A stretch of DNA of 55,302 nt from an uncultured Flavobacteriaceae bacterium (lineage in GTDB: Bacteria; Bacteroidota; Bacteroidia; Flavobacteriales; Flavobacteriaceae), in the NCBI GenBank assembly GCA_905479835.1, contig CAJQNZ010000004.1, forward strand, positions 1 through 55,302. Reading direction: 5' to 3'. Made by a program: the position numbers and the translations under genes. Each line of letters begins with the position of its first letter. Positions within the stretch are counted from its first letter, which is position 1. Below are positions 14,872 to 23,994 of the stretch, in pieces. The notes under the pieces are model-generated. The model saw only the letters and a list, made by a program, of their open reading frames with translations. It was not told the origin of the DNA and ran no database searches.

Positions 14872-15690
14872 ATGAACAAACAAGAAATTATTGATCAAAT
14901 CCAATTAAAAAAGTCTTTTTTATGTATTGGATTGGATGTAGATTTAAATAAGGTTCCTTCTCATTTATTGGAATTGGAAGATCCAATATTTGAATTTAAC
15001 AAACAAATTATTGATGCTACGCATCATCTTGCTGTTGCTTATAAGCCGAATACTGCTTTTTATGAAGCATACGGTATAAAAGGATGGAGGTCTCTTGAAA
15101 AAACAATCAATTACCTGAATGAAAGGCACCCTGAAATATTTACAATTGCGGATGCAAAACGTGGTGATATTGGAAATACTTCAACGATGTATGCGAAGGC
15201 ATTTTTTGACGATTTAAAATTTGACTCTATAACTGTCGCTCCCTATATGGGAAGTGATTCTGTAGAGCCTTTTTTGGCATTTGAAGAAAAATTTACAATA
15301 TTACTAGCATTAACTTCTAATGCTGGAGGACTTGATTTTCAAGGGCTATCAGTTGATTCTAATGAATTGTATAAAGAAGTTTTAAAGAAGTCCTTGACTT
15401 GGAAAAATAGTGAGCAATTAATGTATGTTGTGGGTGCAACTAAGGCGGAATACTTTAAAGGAATTCGAGAAATAGTCCCAAATCATTTCCTACTAGTTCC
15501 CGGAGTTGGGGCACAAGGTGGAAATTTACAAGATGTATGTAAATATGGGTTAAATAAAGAAGTAGGACTTTTAATTAATTCTTCTCGTGGAATTATTTAT
15601 GCAGGAAATGGCGAGAATTTTGCTAAAGAGGCAAAAGAAAAAGCACTAGAATTACAGCAAGAAATGGAAATCATTTTAAATAATATGTAA
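14872..15690 (+). CDS. pyrF: Orotidine 5'-phosphate decarboxylase
   Basis: This enzyme converts OMP to UMP, the last step of pyrimidine nucleotide synthesis. At 272 residues it belongs to the longer subfamily of bacterial OMP decarboxylases. The catalytic D-x-K-x-x-D motif is in [10 protein letters not shown] (94-103), preceded by FLCIGLDVD (16-24) and YKPN; later PGVGAQGG and [11 protein letters not shown] form the phosphate-binding loops. An in-frame TTG 24 bases upstream lies inside the promoter box and is rejected as start. It is monocistronic, divergent from the OppB-like permease, and ends at a strong terminator. Firm call. Confidence 0.96.
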   Translation: MNKQEIIDQIQLKKSFLCIGLDVDLNKVPSHLLELEDPIFEFNKQIIDATHHLAVAYKPNTAFYEAYGIKGWRSLEKTINYLNERHPEIFTIADAKRGDIGNTSTMYAKAFFDDLKFDSITVAPYMGSDSVEPFLAFEEKFTILLALTSNAGGLDFQGLSVDSNELYKEVLKKSLTWKNSEQLMYVVGATKAEYFKGIREIVPNHFLLVPGVGAQGGNLQDVCKYGLNKEVGLLINSSRGIIYAGNGENFAKEAKEKALELQQEMEIILNNM

Positions 15691-15691
15691 A

Positions 15692-15725
15692 AAAAAATCC
15701 CAAGAATTTTCTTGGGATTTTTTGT
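15692..15725. terminator. Terminator of pyrF
   Basis: AATCCCAAGAA and TTCTTGGGATT form an 11-base inverted repeat with A before and T after. It may also serve the convergent minus-strand gene ending at 15778. Confidence 0.88.
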
Positions 15726-15777
15726 TTACATAAACTTCATTGAACTTAAATACAACTGCCTTCGTTGAAACAATTAT

Positions 15778-16485
15778 TTATTTGTTATCCTGAAGAGCAA
15801 ATACTCTTTTTAATAAATCACTAGTTCTACTACTTATTTTAGTCCGAATATCCTTTTCCTCTATTTCTACCATTTTAAAAACACCTTTCAAGGCTTCTCC
15901 AGTAACATAATCTGTTAAATCTGGATTAACATCTTTAGTTAAAGGAAGGCTATTATATTTTGTTATTAAATCACTCCATATTTTATCTGCACCTACTTTT
16001 TGAAAAGAATTTTTAATGATTGGATTGAATTTTTGATATAATTCATTGGAAGTTTGTCCTTGTAAAAAAGTTGTTGCAGCAACATCATTTCCCAATAAAA
16101 TTCCTTTAACATCATTGAACGTCATTCCTTTTACAGCGCTTACAAAAATGGGGATTGCTTCACCTACGGCATCTTCTGCAGCGCGATTCAAGACTTTTAA
16201 ACCTTCATCCGCAACAGATGACAATCCAATAGTCCGCAATGCTTTGTCAACTTTCTGCAATTCTTCAGGTAAGAGAATCTTTACCAATTCATTCTTAAAA
16301 AAACCATCTTTAACTTGTAATGTACTTACTTGGTTCGTAATTCCATTATTTAAGGCTTCTTTAAGTCCTAGCCCTATCTGATCATTGGTCAATCCACCAT
16401 TCGGCAATTGATTGATTACTTGTTGTAATTCTGAACAAGCTGATAATTGAAATAAAATGACGATTAGCAAAATTCTTTTTAACAT
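15778..16485 (-). CDS. DUF4197 lipoprotein
   Basis: A 235-residue lipoprotein: signal segment MLKRILLIVILFQLSAC with the lipobox cysteine at 17. The mature part matches what I know of the DUF4197 family, all-helical envelope proteins of unknown function, with GLGLKEALNNGI near the start, LPEELQKVDKALRTIGL in the middle and YVTGEALKGVFKMVEIEEKDIR towards the end. It follows the secreted protein gene at 16502 with a 16-base gap and the M49-like gene before that, so the three probably form an operon. The peptide is probably anchored in the outer or inner membrane facing the periplasm. Function unknown. Confidence 0.8.
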   Translation of the reverse strand: MLKRILLIVILFQLSACSELQQVINQLPNGGLTNDQIGLGLKEALNNGITNQVSTLQVKDGFFKNELVKILLPEELQKVDKALRTIGLSSVADEGLKVLNRAAEDAVGEAIPIFVSAVKGMTFNDVKGILLGNDVAATTFLQGQTSNELYQKFNPIIKNSFQKVGADKIWSDLITKYNSLPLTKDVNPDLTDYVTGEALKGVFKMVEIEEKDIRTKISSRTSDLLKRVFALQDNK

Positions 16486-16501
16486 AACTTATAATTTTCA
16501 C

Positions 16502-17140
16502 TTATTTAGTGTAGGGGATTCTTCTAGAAACTTTTCTCATTAAAATATTAACTAAATCTTGTGCATCTGATCCTATTGAACCCCGTACTTTTTTATTGTA
16601 ATTCACTACCAGTTCATCATCAGTAGTACTTGTGAAATCCATATTCATAACGGCAGTATTGGTGGAAGCAAATGCTCCAAATAAAACTGCAACGGCAACT
16701 CCTACTCCGTCAGATAAAGGTTTAGAAGTTTCGTAAGTACCTGTAATTACTGTTTCGACGCCTAATATTTCACCTAATTCACTTGGAAGATAATCGTCAT
16801 AAGAATGAATATCAATACCTTCTTTTTTTAATAAAGCATTTGTAGTAGTAGGATTCTGAACGTCAACCAACATAGACCCTCTTTTCTTTCTTGTCAAAAA
16901 CCAAGAATACATTGCCTTTTGAATATCTAAAGATTCGTCTTTTCCCATTTGAACTAATTGTTCTGGAGTTAAATCCTTCATTTGTTTTGGTCTTAATTTA
17001 ATCTGTACTTTCATTGGCAATATAGCTATCATCTTAGTATTAGCAACATAACTTTCAGCGTCTGGATGTACATATAATTTTGTTTGAGTAAAGGATACCG
17101 TTGACACTAACAACATTAATACAATAACAATTTTTTTCAT
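16502..17140 (-). CDS. Secreted protein of unknown function (CsgG/LpoB-like fold suspected)
   Basis: A 212-residue exported protein with signal peptide MKKIVIVLMLLVSTVSFTQT. I do not recognise a named family. The pattern KMIAILPMKV near the start, a helix with IQKAMYSWFLTRKKRG, then VDVQNPTTTNALLKKEGI and ILGVETVITGTYE resembles the anticodon-binding-like fold shared by CsgG, TolB-N and LpoB, in which a strand precedes the phrase that a component cannot be cancelled. A short glycine/alanine-rich hydrophobic stretch (GVGVAVAVLFGAFAS) follows. It lies between the M49-like gene (43-base gap) and the DUF4197 gene (16-base gap), all on the minus strand. Envelope location is clear; the fold suggestion is inference. 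Confidence 0.6.
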   Translation of the reverse strand: MKKIVIVLMLLVSTVSFTQTKLYVHPDAESYVANTKMIAILPMKVQIKLRPKQMKDLTPEQLVQMGKDESLDIQKAMYSWFLTRKKRGSMLVDVQNPTTTNALLKKEGIDIHSYDDYLPSELGEILGVETVITGTYETSKPLSDGVGVAVAVLFGAFASTNTAVMNMDFTSTTDDELVVNYNKKVRGSIGSDAQDLVNILMRKVSRRIPYTK

Positions 17141-17183
17141 TTAGTTTAATTTAAAGTTTATATATGTATTTGATAATTCTATT

Positions 17184-18842
17184 TTATAATCCTAAAGCCT
17201 CAACCCCTTGTTCAAATACTACATCAACAGGAATTCTAGCTGCTCCAAGTCTATCAAGGTCTGCTTGTAATTCGTTAGAAATAATTCCACTAGATGCAAC
17301 TAACGCTGCTACACCTTCATAATCCCCATTTCCTTGCAAAGTTAGTATCACGTTAGATAGATCCTTCATTGCGGTTTCCATTTTGTCAAAATTCACTTTG
17401 TAAGTTCCATCTGCATTTCTCGTAAAAGCTCCTTTTTCTTTAAAGAAGTTAAAACGAATCATATTTGCTTTTCCATGTGCAGAAGATGCTCCGAATCGTA
17501 CTGATCTAAAAATTCCAGCCATAAATGTCACCATATTATTTTTAAATTCCCCTTCTAAATCTCCTTTGGCATGTAACTGCTGAATCATATATAAACCTAG
17601 AATATCTGCCTTTCCTTCTTCAAGTGCACTTGAATGTTCTTTCAAGGCATTTCTTACCGTTCCTTTTCCGTCTATCGTATTTTTTATTCCAAGTCCATGA
17701 GCTACTTCATGAAACATTGTATTCTCAAAAAATGCATCAAATGTGATATATTGACGTTGATCTTCCTGGATTAACATATCAGAAATAGGTTCTAAAATTT
17801 TGTCAAACTTGGCCCTCATCGCATTTTTTAATTGCAATCTTCGAGTTCCTTTTTGCAACTGAACTTCTTCATCGTTTGGAAGGTTGATTGCAATAGTTTT
17901 ACTTCCTGAGTTGCAATCTCCTGCATAAAAAACAACGTCGTATGCATTCAAATCAGAATCCGTTCCTGGAACTTCTTGCTTGTATTTAGCATCAACTGGC
18001 AATCCTTTTTGTAATTCTGGCAGATATGCACTGAATTTTGCCAACCTAGCACTCCAAGCTTGGTCTTTAATTAAAACATATCCTTCATGTGATGCCTTAT
18101 TTCCATAAATATGATCTTCATAAGTCTCAATAGGCCCTATCACAATATCTAAAGTATTACTTTTCATGTCCATCCAAGCCAAGTCACTTGCTTGATATTC
18201 ATCATCTAATAAGGCTAATGACCTTAAAGTTAAGTATTTTTTTAATCCGGCATCATCGGCAAGTTCTGCGGCTTCTTTTAATAAATCAGATACTTCTTTT
18301 ACTTCTTTTTCAAATTGCTTATGATATGGAATCGCATACAATTTTCCATTTTCATCTCTCCTTACAAATGTGTAAATACTTCCTTTCTTATCAAATTCTG
18401 CTTTTTCGAATTCCTCCTTTGTCATATCTTTAGGATAGTAATTTGCTCCTAACGGTTTGTTAGGAATTCCTTCTATAAAAGATTTATTCCCATTCAATCG
18501 ATCCCAAGGACCATAATTAATCTCCACAAATTTTTTCGTATCAGCATCTTCAATACTATTCAATATACCTTCTTTATCACCATGAGATTCATACCAGAAA
18601 AGGTCATTCATCTTATCTGCTGCTTTAATCAAAATTGGTAGCATTTTACGTTCATTTTCAGTAAGTACACTAAGGTCAGAAGTTAATTTAACATCTACAT
18701 ATTTATTTAAATTCTGTTGCATTGGCGAACTGTTTTGTTCAACAGTTACTTGATCTATTGGTTTTCTTGATTCGTTATTGGGTTTACAAGAAAATAATAA
18801 GATACTACAAACTAATACTACAATATAATTTTTACTTTTCAT
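17184..18842 (-). CDS. M49-like zinc metallopeptidase lipoprotein (dipeptidyl-peptidase III-related)
   Basis: A lipoprotein of 552 residues from the ATG at 18842: the segment MKSKNYIVVLVCSILLFSC ends in a lipobox with C19. An ATG 93 bases upstream is rejected because it lies beyond the promoter box. The catalytic zinc motif is the five-residue HEVAH (378-382) followed by GLG, and the second motif is EEGKAD (408-413), the arrangement of the M49 family (canonical HExxGH and EEcRAE/D). A five-residue HExxH form of M49 has been described, so this belongs to that variant. These enzymes cleave dipeptides from peptide N-termini; a membrane-anchored exported version would act on periplasmic peptides. 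Likely first gene of a three-gene operon. Substrate unknown. Confidence 0.78.
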   Translation of the reverse strand: MKSKNYIVVLVCSILLFSCKPNNESRKPIDQVTVEQNSSPMQQNLNKYVDVKLTSDLSVLTENERKMLPILIKAADKMNDLFWYESHGDKEGILNSIEDADTKKFVEINYGPWDRLNGNKSFIEGIPNKPLGANYYPKDMTKEEFEKAEFDKKGSIYTFVRRDENGKLYAIPYHKQFEKEVKEVSDLLKEAAELADDAGLKKYLTLRSLALLDDEYQASDLAWMDMKSNTLDIVIGPIETYEDHIYGNKASHEGYVLIKDQAWSARLAKFSAYLPELQKGLPVDAKYKQEVPGTDSDLNAYDVVFYAGDCNSGSKTIAINLPNDEEVQLQKGTRRLQLKNAMRAKFDKILEPISDMLIQEDQRQYITFDAFFENTMFHEVAHGLGIKNTIDGKGTVRNALKEHSSALEEGKADILGLYMIQQLHAKGDLEGEFKNNMVTFMAGIFRSVRFGASSAHGKANMIRFNFFKEKGAFTRNADGTYKVNFDKMETAMKDLSNVILTLQGNGDYEGVAALVASSGIISNELQADLDRLGAARIPVDVVFEQGVEALGL

Positions 18843-18916
18843 GTTTATTTGGTTTATGTGTTTGTAAACATTTTCTGGATGTTTCATTTTTCTAAAAGTT
18901 TTGTTAAATAGAATCT

Positions 18917-18924
18917 CAAATTTA
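18917..18924 (-). promoter_or_regulatory. Promoter -7 box of the M49-like gene
   Basis: Minus-strand TAAATTTG, full match, 74 bases before the ATG at 18842. It lies downstream of the alternative ATG at 18935 and so rules that start out. Confidence 0.5.
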
Positions 18925-18981
18925 AACCTTTTCATTTTTTAAAAGTCATAGAAATGAAAATAAATTTAAAAACCATAAAAA

Positions 18982-19419
18982 ATGAAAAAATTAGCATTCG
19001 TATTAATTGCATTGATTGCATTGAACACACAAGCACAAGAAAGACCAAATCGTGAGAAAAGAAACTTTACTCCTGAACAAATGGCAGAATTGAAAACTAA
19101 AAAAATGACCTTACAGTTGGATCTTAATGAAAGTCAACAAAGAGAAATTAAACAACTTAATCTTGAAATTGCAAAAGAGCGCAAAGAAATGAAAGTGAAT
19201 CGCGAGAAAAGAAAAGAGTTAACACAAAACGAGCGATATGAAATGAAAAATAAAATGCTTGATAAGAAAATAGCACTAAAAAATAAAATGAAACAAATCT
19301 TAGATGAAAAACAATTTGCTAAATGGGAGAAGTCGAAAAGACATCAAGTGAAAGGCATGAAAGAAAAACGTAAGGGAAACGAAGGAACTAGAGAAAGAAG
19401 ACATGAAAAGAGAGATTAG
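18982..19419 (+). CDS. Small secreted basic protein, Spy/CpxP-like
   Basis: A 145-residue exported protein with signal peptide MKKLAFVLIALIALNTQAQ. The mature part is almost wholly charged and helical: TPEQMAELKTKKMTLQLDLN, then SQQREIKQLNLEIAKERKEM and repeated KMLDKKIALKNKMKQILDEKQF. The pattern of a helix containing L-T/D-L-x-x-x-Q followed by a second amphipathic helix is that of the LTXXQ (Spy/CpxP) group of periplasmic chaperone-like proteins. The C-terminal 30 residues are mostly K, R, E and H. It is divergent from the M49-like gene and ends at a perfect palindromic terminator. I found no full-match promoter box before it. Function by family is only suggestive. Confidence 0.7.
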   Translation: MKKLAFVLIALIALNTQAQERPNREKRNFTPEQMAELKTKKMTLQLDLNESQQREIKQLNLEIAKERKEMKVNREKRKELTQNERYEMKNKMLDKKIALKNKMKQILDEKQFAKWEKSKRHQVKGMKEKRKGNEGTRERRHEKRD

Positions 19420-19440
19420 TTAAGTAAGTTATTAAATTTA

Positions 19441-19466
19441 AAAAGCGCCAATTGGCGCTTTTTTGC
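19441..19466. terminator. Bidirectional terminator (perfect palindrome)
   Basis: AAAAGCGCCA and TGGCGCTTTT are exact complements with no spacer beyond AT, giving a 22-base palindrome and T/A runs on both sides. It serves the Spy-like gene and the convergent glucosaminidase gene. Confidence 0.88.
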
Positions 19467-19472
19467 TTTTTA

Positions 19473-20306
19473 TCAATCCACTATAAATAATTCCTGACCT
19501 ATAGAAATCATATTGTCTTCAAGTTTATTAAGTTGTTTTAATTTATCAATAGAGATATTATATCTACGTGAAATAGAATATAAAGTATCTCCCTTTTTAA
19601 CTACGTGAGAACTTTCTTTTACAGTTGAACTCTCTACTTCTTTTACTCTAATATCTTCACTGTTATTTCCTAATGCCATTGTATCGTATTTATACAACTC
19701 ATACTGTTCAATAATCTTAATCAATTTCTGTGGATAGGTTTTGTCAGTAGCATATCCTGCTTTCTGTAAGCCTCTCGCCCACCGTTTATAATCTGTTATT
19801 TTTAACTTGAATAAATCAGCGTATCGTTTTCTCAATGCAAGAAATAATGAATGATCACGAAAAGAATTGGATGGATCTTTATAAACTCGAAAACATTCCC
19901 CTTTTTCATCATCATCATGATACGTTCTTCCTCCTGTCCATCCTTTATGACATTTAATCCCAAAATGATTATTGGAGCGCATAGTCAATTGACTAGTTCC
20001 ACTTCTTGATTCTAAAACTCCTTGAGCCAACGTAATACTTGCCGGAATTCTATAAATTTCCATTTCCTGAATAGCAACTTGGTGGTATTTTTTAATATAA
20101 TTTATTTTAATTTCTTCATAAGTTCGAGCAGGAACTTTTACTACTGGAATTGAAGACTTTTCAGTTGTTTTAACTTCTGGAATAACAACTTGGTCTACTA
20201 CTTTTTCAGTTCTATTATCTTTATAAACTGTTGTTACTTTTCTTTTGGAACCGCAACTGGTTAAAAATAAGAAAGTGAATACTGCAATTAAAAATCTAAT
20301 TTTCAT
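19473..20306 (-). CDS. Glucosaminidase (GH73) lipoprotein with LysM domain
   Basis: A 277-residue peptidoglycan hydrolase. The N-terminus is a lipoprotein signal ending in C18 (FLTSCGS). A GH73 N-acetylglucosaminidase domain (about 65-215) has the catalytic glutamate E99 in ITLAQGVLESRSGTSQL and the following NNHFGIKCH; the LysM peptidoglycan-binding domain (232-277) reads HVVKKGDTLYSISRRYNIS. It probably cleaves between GlcNAc and MurNAc during wall remodelling. Its start overlaps the CPBP protease gene by 11 bases, so it is the last gene of a four-gene operon beginning with the ABC-F gene. Firm domain call. Confidence 0.93.
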   Translation of the reverse strand: MKIRFLIAVFTFLFLTSCGSKRKVTTVYKDNRTEKVVDQVVIPEVKTTEKSSIPVVKVPARTYEEIKINYIKKYHQVAIQEMEIYRIPASITLAQGVLESRSGTSQLTMRSNNHFGIKCHKGWTGGRTYHDDDEKGECFRVYKDPSNSFRDHSLFLALRKRYADLFKLKITDYKRWARGLQKAGYATDKTYPQKLIKIIEQYELYKYDTMALGNNSEDIRVKEVESSTVKESSHVVKKGDTLYSISRRYNISIDKLKQLNKLEDNMISIGQELFIVD

Positions 20307-21144
20307 TAAGCGAAACTTTATATTTAGTATAGTACACTATTATACCAGCAATTATTAAAACATTAGCAATGATAGATAGTATCGACCCTTCCATTCCAAA
20401 CGCTCCTCCATTCAATAAATTATTCTCTTGAGTCTTAAATTCTATAACTGAATAAAAATCTTGACCACTTACATTAAATCCAAATAATGTCTGAAATAAA
20501 TTCCAACTTAAGTGCAATGCTATCGGAAACCAAAGATTCTTGGTATATATATAAGATATTCCAAGCAATATTCCTGCTAAAAAAAGACTCATCGCACTGA
20601 ATCCATCCATATTTGGATTCATTCCATGCATCAATGAAAAAAGTAACGAGGAAATAATTAAAGCAATATATTTATTAAATGAAATCATTAAATTCCTCAG
20701 TATATAACCTCTAAATAAAATTTCTTCCATGATTGCAACACAAGTAAACAACGCAACTGAAATCAAAATATTTATCGGATCAAATACTATTTTGTCAAAA
20801 CTGATTTCGTTTAATAAAACCAATAATTCATAACCAATTCCCATTACTACTATCCCTAATACAATACCCAAAATAAAATCTGTCTTTCTATTTTTAATAT
20901 GTAATCCAAGATTTACAAATTTCTCTTTGTCTACATATTTCATAAATATCCATAAAACCAATAGAGTTCCAAGCATTGCGAAAAAAGAGCCAATTAAAGT
21001 TTGAATTGGAGTATCTGGTATTGATAAATCATTTAAATCTTTACCTGAAATAAGCATTCCAAAAAATTGAAAAAATCCAACTATAATTAGATAAGGTATA
21101 ATTATCAACAACACGCTTATCCAACCTCGATTTTTACCTTTCAT
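20296..21144 (-). CDS. CPBP-family intramembrane metalloprotease
   Basis: A 282-residue membrane protein of the CPBP (Abi/CAAX protease) family. It has about eight hydrophobic helices. The four family motifs are present: the glutamate pair and arginine E140-E141...R145 (MEEILFRGY), H173 (SLMHGMN) and H211 with N215 (HLSWN). Bacterial members are implicated in bacteriocin self-immunity and in processing membrane peptides, but most, like this one, have no proven substrate. It overlaps the glucosaminidase gene by 11 bases and the PLP-enzyme gene by 4 bases, implying tight co-translation. All active-site residues are intact, so it should be catalytic. Confidence 0.9.
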   Translation of the reverse strand: MKGKNRGWISVLLIIIPYLIIVGFFQFFGMLISGKDLNDLSIPDTPIQTLIGSFFAMLGTLLVLWIFMKYVDKEKFVNLGLHIKNRKTDFILGIVLGIVVMGIGYELLVLLNEISFDKIVFDPINILISVALFTCVAIMEEILFRGYILRNLMISFNKYIALIISSLLFSLMHGMNPNMDGFSAMSLFLAGILLGISYIYTKNLWFPIALHLSWNLFQTLFGFNVSGQDFYSVIEFKTQENNLLNGGAFGMEGSILSIIANVLIIAGIIVYYTKYKVSLNEN

Positions 21145-22073
21145 AATTTTAATGTTTGTTTATTTTTCTTTCTTAATATTGCATTCATCCCTTGAATTCC
21201 TTGAATTCCTCCTGTATGAATAAATAAGATTTTCGAACCTTTAGCAAAATAATCCTTATTTATTAAATCTACAACTCCAACTACCATTTTCCCAGTATAA
21301 ATTGGGTCTAAAGGAATTTCAGTTTCCTGTTTAAAATTATTTATAAAATGAATCAATTTATCAGTAGTCTTTGCATATCCGCCAAAATGATAATCAAAAT
21401 TCAATTTCCAATTCAATTTTTCACCTATCCATTTTCTAATTTCTCCTTCTAAAAAATTACCTTTTAATGCAGGAAAACCTATGACGTTTTGATGTTCTTT
21501 TGCCGAATTAATAATCCCTGAAATTGTTCCGCCTGTTCCTATGGAAACACATACATAATCAAATTGGTCAGTGTCTTTTGACAAAATTTCTTCACAACCT
21601 TTTATTGCTAGTTCGTTTGTTCCTCCTTCTGGAATTAAATAAAAATCTCCAAATTCGTTTTTTAAATTTGCATTAAATACTTCTGAGTTTTTATCTCGAT
21701 AGACTGCTCTTGTGACAAACTTAAATTCCATTCCACAATCGTGTGCATATTTCAAAGTAGGATTTGATAGAAATGTTTCTTCTATATTATTTCCTAACTC
21801 ATCTCCTCTTATAATCCCAATAGTTTTAAAACCACATTCTTTTCCAGTTGCCGCAACAGCAGCAATATGATTCGAATAAGCACCACCAAAAGTCAATAAT
21901 GTCTTCTTCCCTTGAGATTGTGCTTCAAGTATATTGTATTTTAATTTTCGGTATTTATTTCCTGAAATAGTAGGATGAATTAAATCTTCTCGTTTGATAT
22001 ATAGAGAAATATTTTTCTCTTTAATTGCAGAAAAAGTAATTTTCTGAAGAATACTATTCTCTATATTAGGCAT
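21141..22073 (-). CDS. PLP-dependent enzyme, ACC deaminase/D-cysteine desulfhydrase family
   Basis: A 310-residue fold-type II PLP enzyme. The PLP lysine is K40 in SGNKYRKLKY, followed by TFGGAYSNHIAAVA (the phosphate and substrate contacts) and a later glycine loop SIGTGGTISG. Members of this family deaminate 1-aminocyclopropane-1-carboxylate or release H2S from D-cysteine; sequence alone does not tell which. In a bacterium without known ethylene metabolism, a D-cysteine or D-amino-acid desulfhydrase role is more likely, but this is inference. It overlaps the CPBP gene by 4 bases and the ABC-F gene by 8 bases within one operon. Confidence 0.88.
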   Translation of the reverse strand: MPNIENSILQKITFSAIKEKNISLYIKREDLIHPTISGNKYRKLKYNILEAQSQGKKTLLTFGGAYSNHIAAVAATGKECGFKTIGIIRGDELGNNIEETFLSNPTLKYAHDCGMEFKFVTRAVYRDKNSEVFNANLKNEFGDFYLIPEGGTNELAIKGCEEILSKDTDQFDYVCVSIGTGGTISGIINSAKEHQNVIGFPALKGNFLEGEIRKWIGEKLNWKLNFDYHFGGYAKTTDKLIHFINNFKQETEIPLDPIYTGKMVVGVVDLINKDYFAKGSKILFIHTGGIQGIQGMNAILRKKNKQTLKL

Positions 22074-23976
22074 TAATTTTTTCTTCTATTTCTGACCAGT
22101 TTTCCATCAATACGTCCAATTGGTCTTTTTTTGCTTGATAATTTTTAAAGAAATTTTCTTGAGCATTCACTTTTTGAAAATCTTCAGAAATTAAAGCGTC
22201 TAAATTGATGATTTCCTTTTCTAAATCAGAAATTTGAGTTTCAAGATTAGACAACTTGTTTCTCAATTTCTTCTGCTTTTTCTCCTCCTCTCTAGTCTGA
22301 CTAGAACTAGAATTAACAACTTTTTTCTCGACAACAATTTTTGTTCTTTTCTCAGCCTCACGAAGATTCTCCATTTTATGTTGCTCTAAGAAATAATCAA
22401 TATCTCCAAGATATTCTTTGATTACTTTATCTTTAAAGCCATAAACTGTATCCGTCAATCCTTGCAAGAAATCTCTATCATGTGAAACTACAATCAATGT
22501 TCCTTCAAATTTTTTCAAAGCATCCTTCAATACATTTTTTGATGCAATGTCCAAGTGATTTGTCGGTTCATCCATAATCAAAGTATTGATAGGCTGCAAC
22601 AATAATTTACACAATGCAAGTCTGTTTCGTTCTCCTCCTGAAAGCACTTTTGCCTTTTTATCAGCATCATCACCACCAAATAAAAATGCACCGAGCATAT
22701 CGCGAACTTTCACTCTATTAGAATCAGTCGCTGCATCTTCCATGATCTGCAAGACTGTTTTCTCTCCGTCCAATTCTTCCGATTGATTTTGAGCAAAATA
22801 TCCTACTTGAACATTATGTCCCAATTTCATTTTCCCTTCAAATGGAATATCACCTACCAACATCTTGGCCAACGTAGATTTACCTTGTCCATTCTGTCCA
22901 ACAAATGCAATTCTACTTCCGCGATCAATTAATAAATCTACATTCTCAAGCACATGGTTATCACCATAACTTTTGGAAAGTTTTTCAGCCTCAACAATAA
23001 TTTTTCCTGGCTGAATTGATAATGGAAATCGAACTCTCATCACTGCTGTATCTTCAACATCTACTTCTATTCTTTCAACCTTATCTAGTTTTTTTATTAA
23101 TGATTGAGCCATTGAAGCCTTATTCGCCTTGGCTCTAAATTTATCAATTAACTGTTGTGTTTGTTTGATTTCTTTATCTTGATTCTTCTGCGCTTGCAAT
23201 TGCTTTTCAATAATTTCACCTCTTAATTTAAGATACTCTGTATAAGGTTTTTTAAAATCATATATTTTTCCAAGAGAAATTTCGATAGTACGATTGGTTA
23301 CATTATCTAAAAACATTTTATCGTGTGAAACCAGCATTACTGCTCCTGTGTAATTTTTTAAAAAATTTTCTAACCATATGATTGATTCAATATCCAAATG
23401 GTTCGTAGGCTCATCCAATAACAAAATATCATTATTCTGAAGTAGTAATTTTGCAAGTTCAATTCGCATTCTCCATCCTCCAGAAAAAGTGTCTGTTAGT
23501 TTATCAAAATCCTCTCTTTGAAAACCTAATCCTTGTAATATTTTTTCAGTATCTCCTTTATAATTATATCCTCCCAACAATTCAAAACGATGTGTCATGT
23601 CAGTCATATCGTTAATCAATTCAGTATAAGAATCACTTTCGTAATCGGTTCTTTCTACCAATTCTAGGTTTACCTGATCAAGTTTTCGTTCGATTTTTTT
23701 TATTTCAGTAAACGCTTCATATGCTTCATCCAATATTGTTCTACCTGCTACAAAATCAATATCTTGTCGTAAAAAACCAATTTTCACATCTTTTTCAAAA
23801 GCCATCGTTCCAGTATTATATTCAATATCCTGAGATATCACTTTCAATAAAGTTGATTTTCCAGCGCCATTTTTCCCTACAAGACCGACTCTATTTCCTC
23901 CATTAAGCCTAAAAGTAATTCCTGAAAATAAGTCTTCACCAGAAAATGAAACGGTTAAATTATGAATGTTTAACAT
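22066..23976 (-). CDS. ABC-F family ATPase (ribosome-associated type)
   Basis: A 636-residue cytoplasmic protein with two ABC cassettes and no membrane segments, the ABC-F layout. Cassette 1 has Walker A GKNGAGKST (34-42), signature FSGGW near 165 and LLLDEPTNHLD; cassette 2 has GQNGQGKST, LSGGERNRLALCK and MDEPTNHLD. The linker (about 235-300) is the charged helical arm that reaches the ribosome, and the C-terminal 90 residues form a coiled coil (QTREEEKKQKKLRNKLSNLE is part of it). ABC-F proteins act on translating ribosomes; some protect against antibiotics, others assist translation. This one resembles the Uup/YdiF-type housekeeping group. It leads a four-gene operon and shares an interlocked promoter region with DUF983. 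Confidence 0.93.
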   Translation of the reverse strand: MLNIHNLTVSFSGEDLFSGITFRLNGGNRVGLVGKNGAGKSTLLKVISQDIEYNTGTMAFEKDVKIGFLRQDIDFVAGRTILDEAYEAFTEIKKIERKLDQVNLELVERTDYESDSYTELINDMTDMTHRFELLGGYNYKGDTEKILQGLGFQREDFDKLTDTFSGGWRMRIELAKLLLQNNDILLLDEPTNHLDIESIIWLENFLKNYTGAVMLVSHDKMFLDNVTNRTIEISLGKIYDFKKPYTEYLKLRGEIIEKQLQAQKNQDKEIKQTQQLIDKFRAKANKASMAQSLIKKLDKVERIEVDVEDTAVMRVRFPLSIQPGKIIVEAEKLSKSYGDNHVLENVDLLIDRGSRIAFVGQNGQGKSTLAKMLVGDIPFEGKMKLGHNVQVGYFAQNQSEELDGEKTVLQIMEDAATDSNRVKVRDMLGAFLFGGDDADKKAKVLSGGERNRLALCKLLLQPINTLIMDEPTNHLDIASKNVLKDALKKFEGTLIVVSHDRDFLQGLTDTVYGFKDKVIKEYLGDIDYFLEQHKMENLREAEKRTKIVVEKKVVNSSSSQTREEEKKQKKLRNKLSNLETQISDLEKEIINLDALISEDFQKVNAQENFFKNYQAKKDQLDVLMENWSEIEEKINA

Positions 23977-23994
23977 GAATTATAATAATTGTAA

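Noticed and set aside
18843-18935. Longer N-terminus for the M49-like protein from the ATG at 18935
   Set aside because: The promoter box 18917-18924 is downstream of it, and the lipoprotein signal begins only at 18842.
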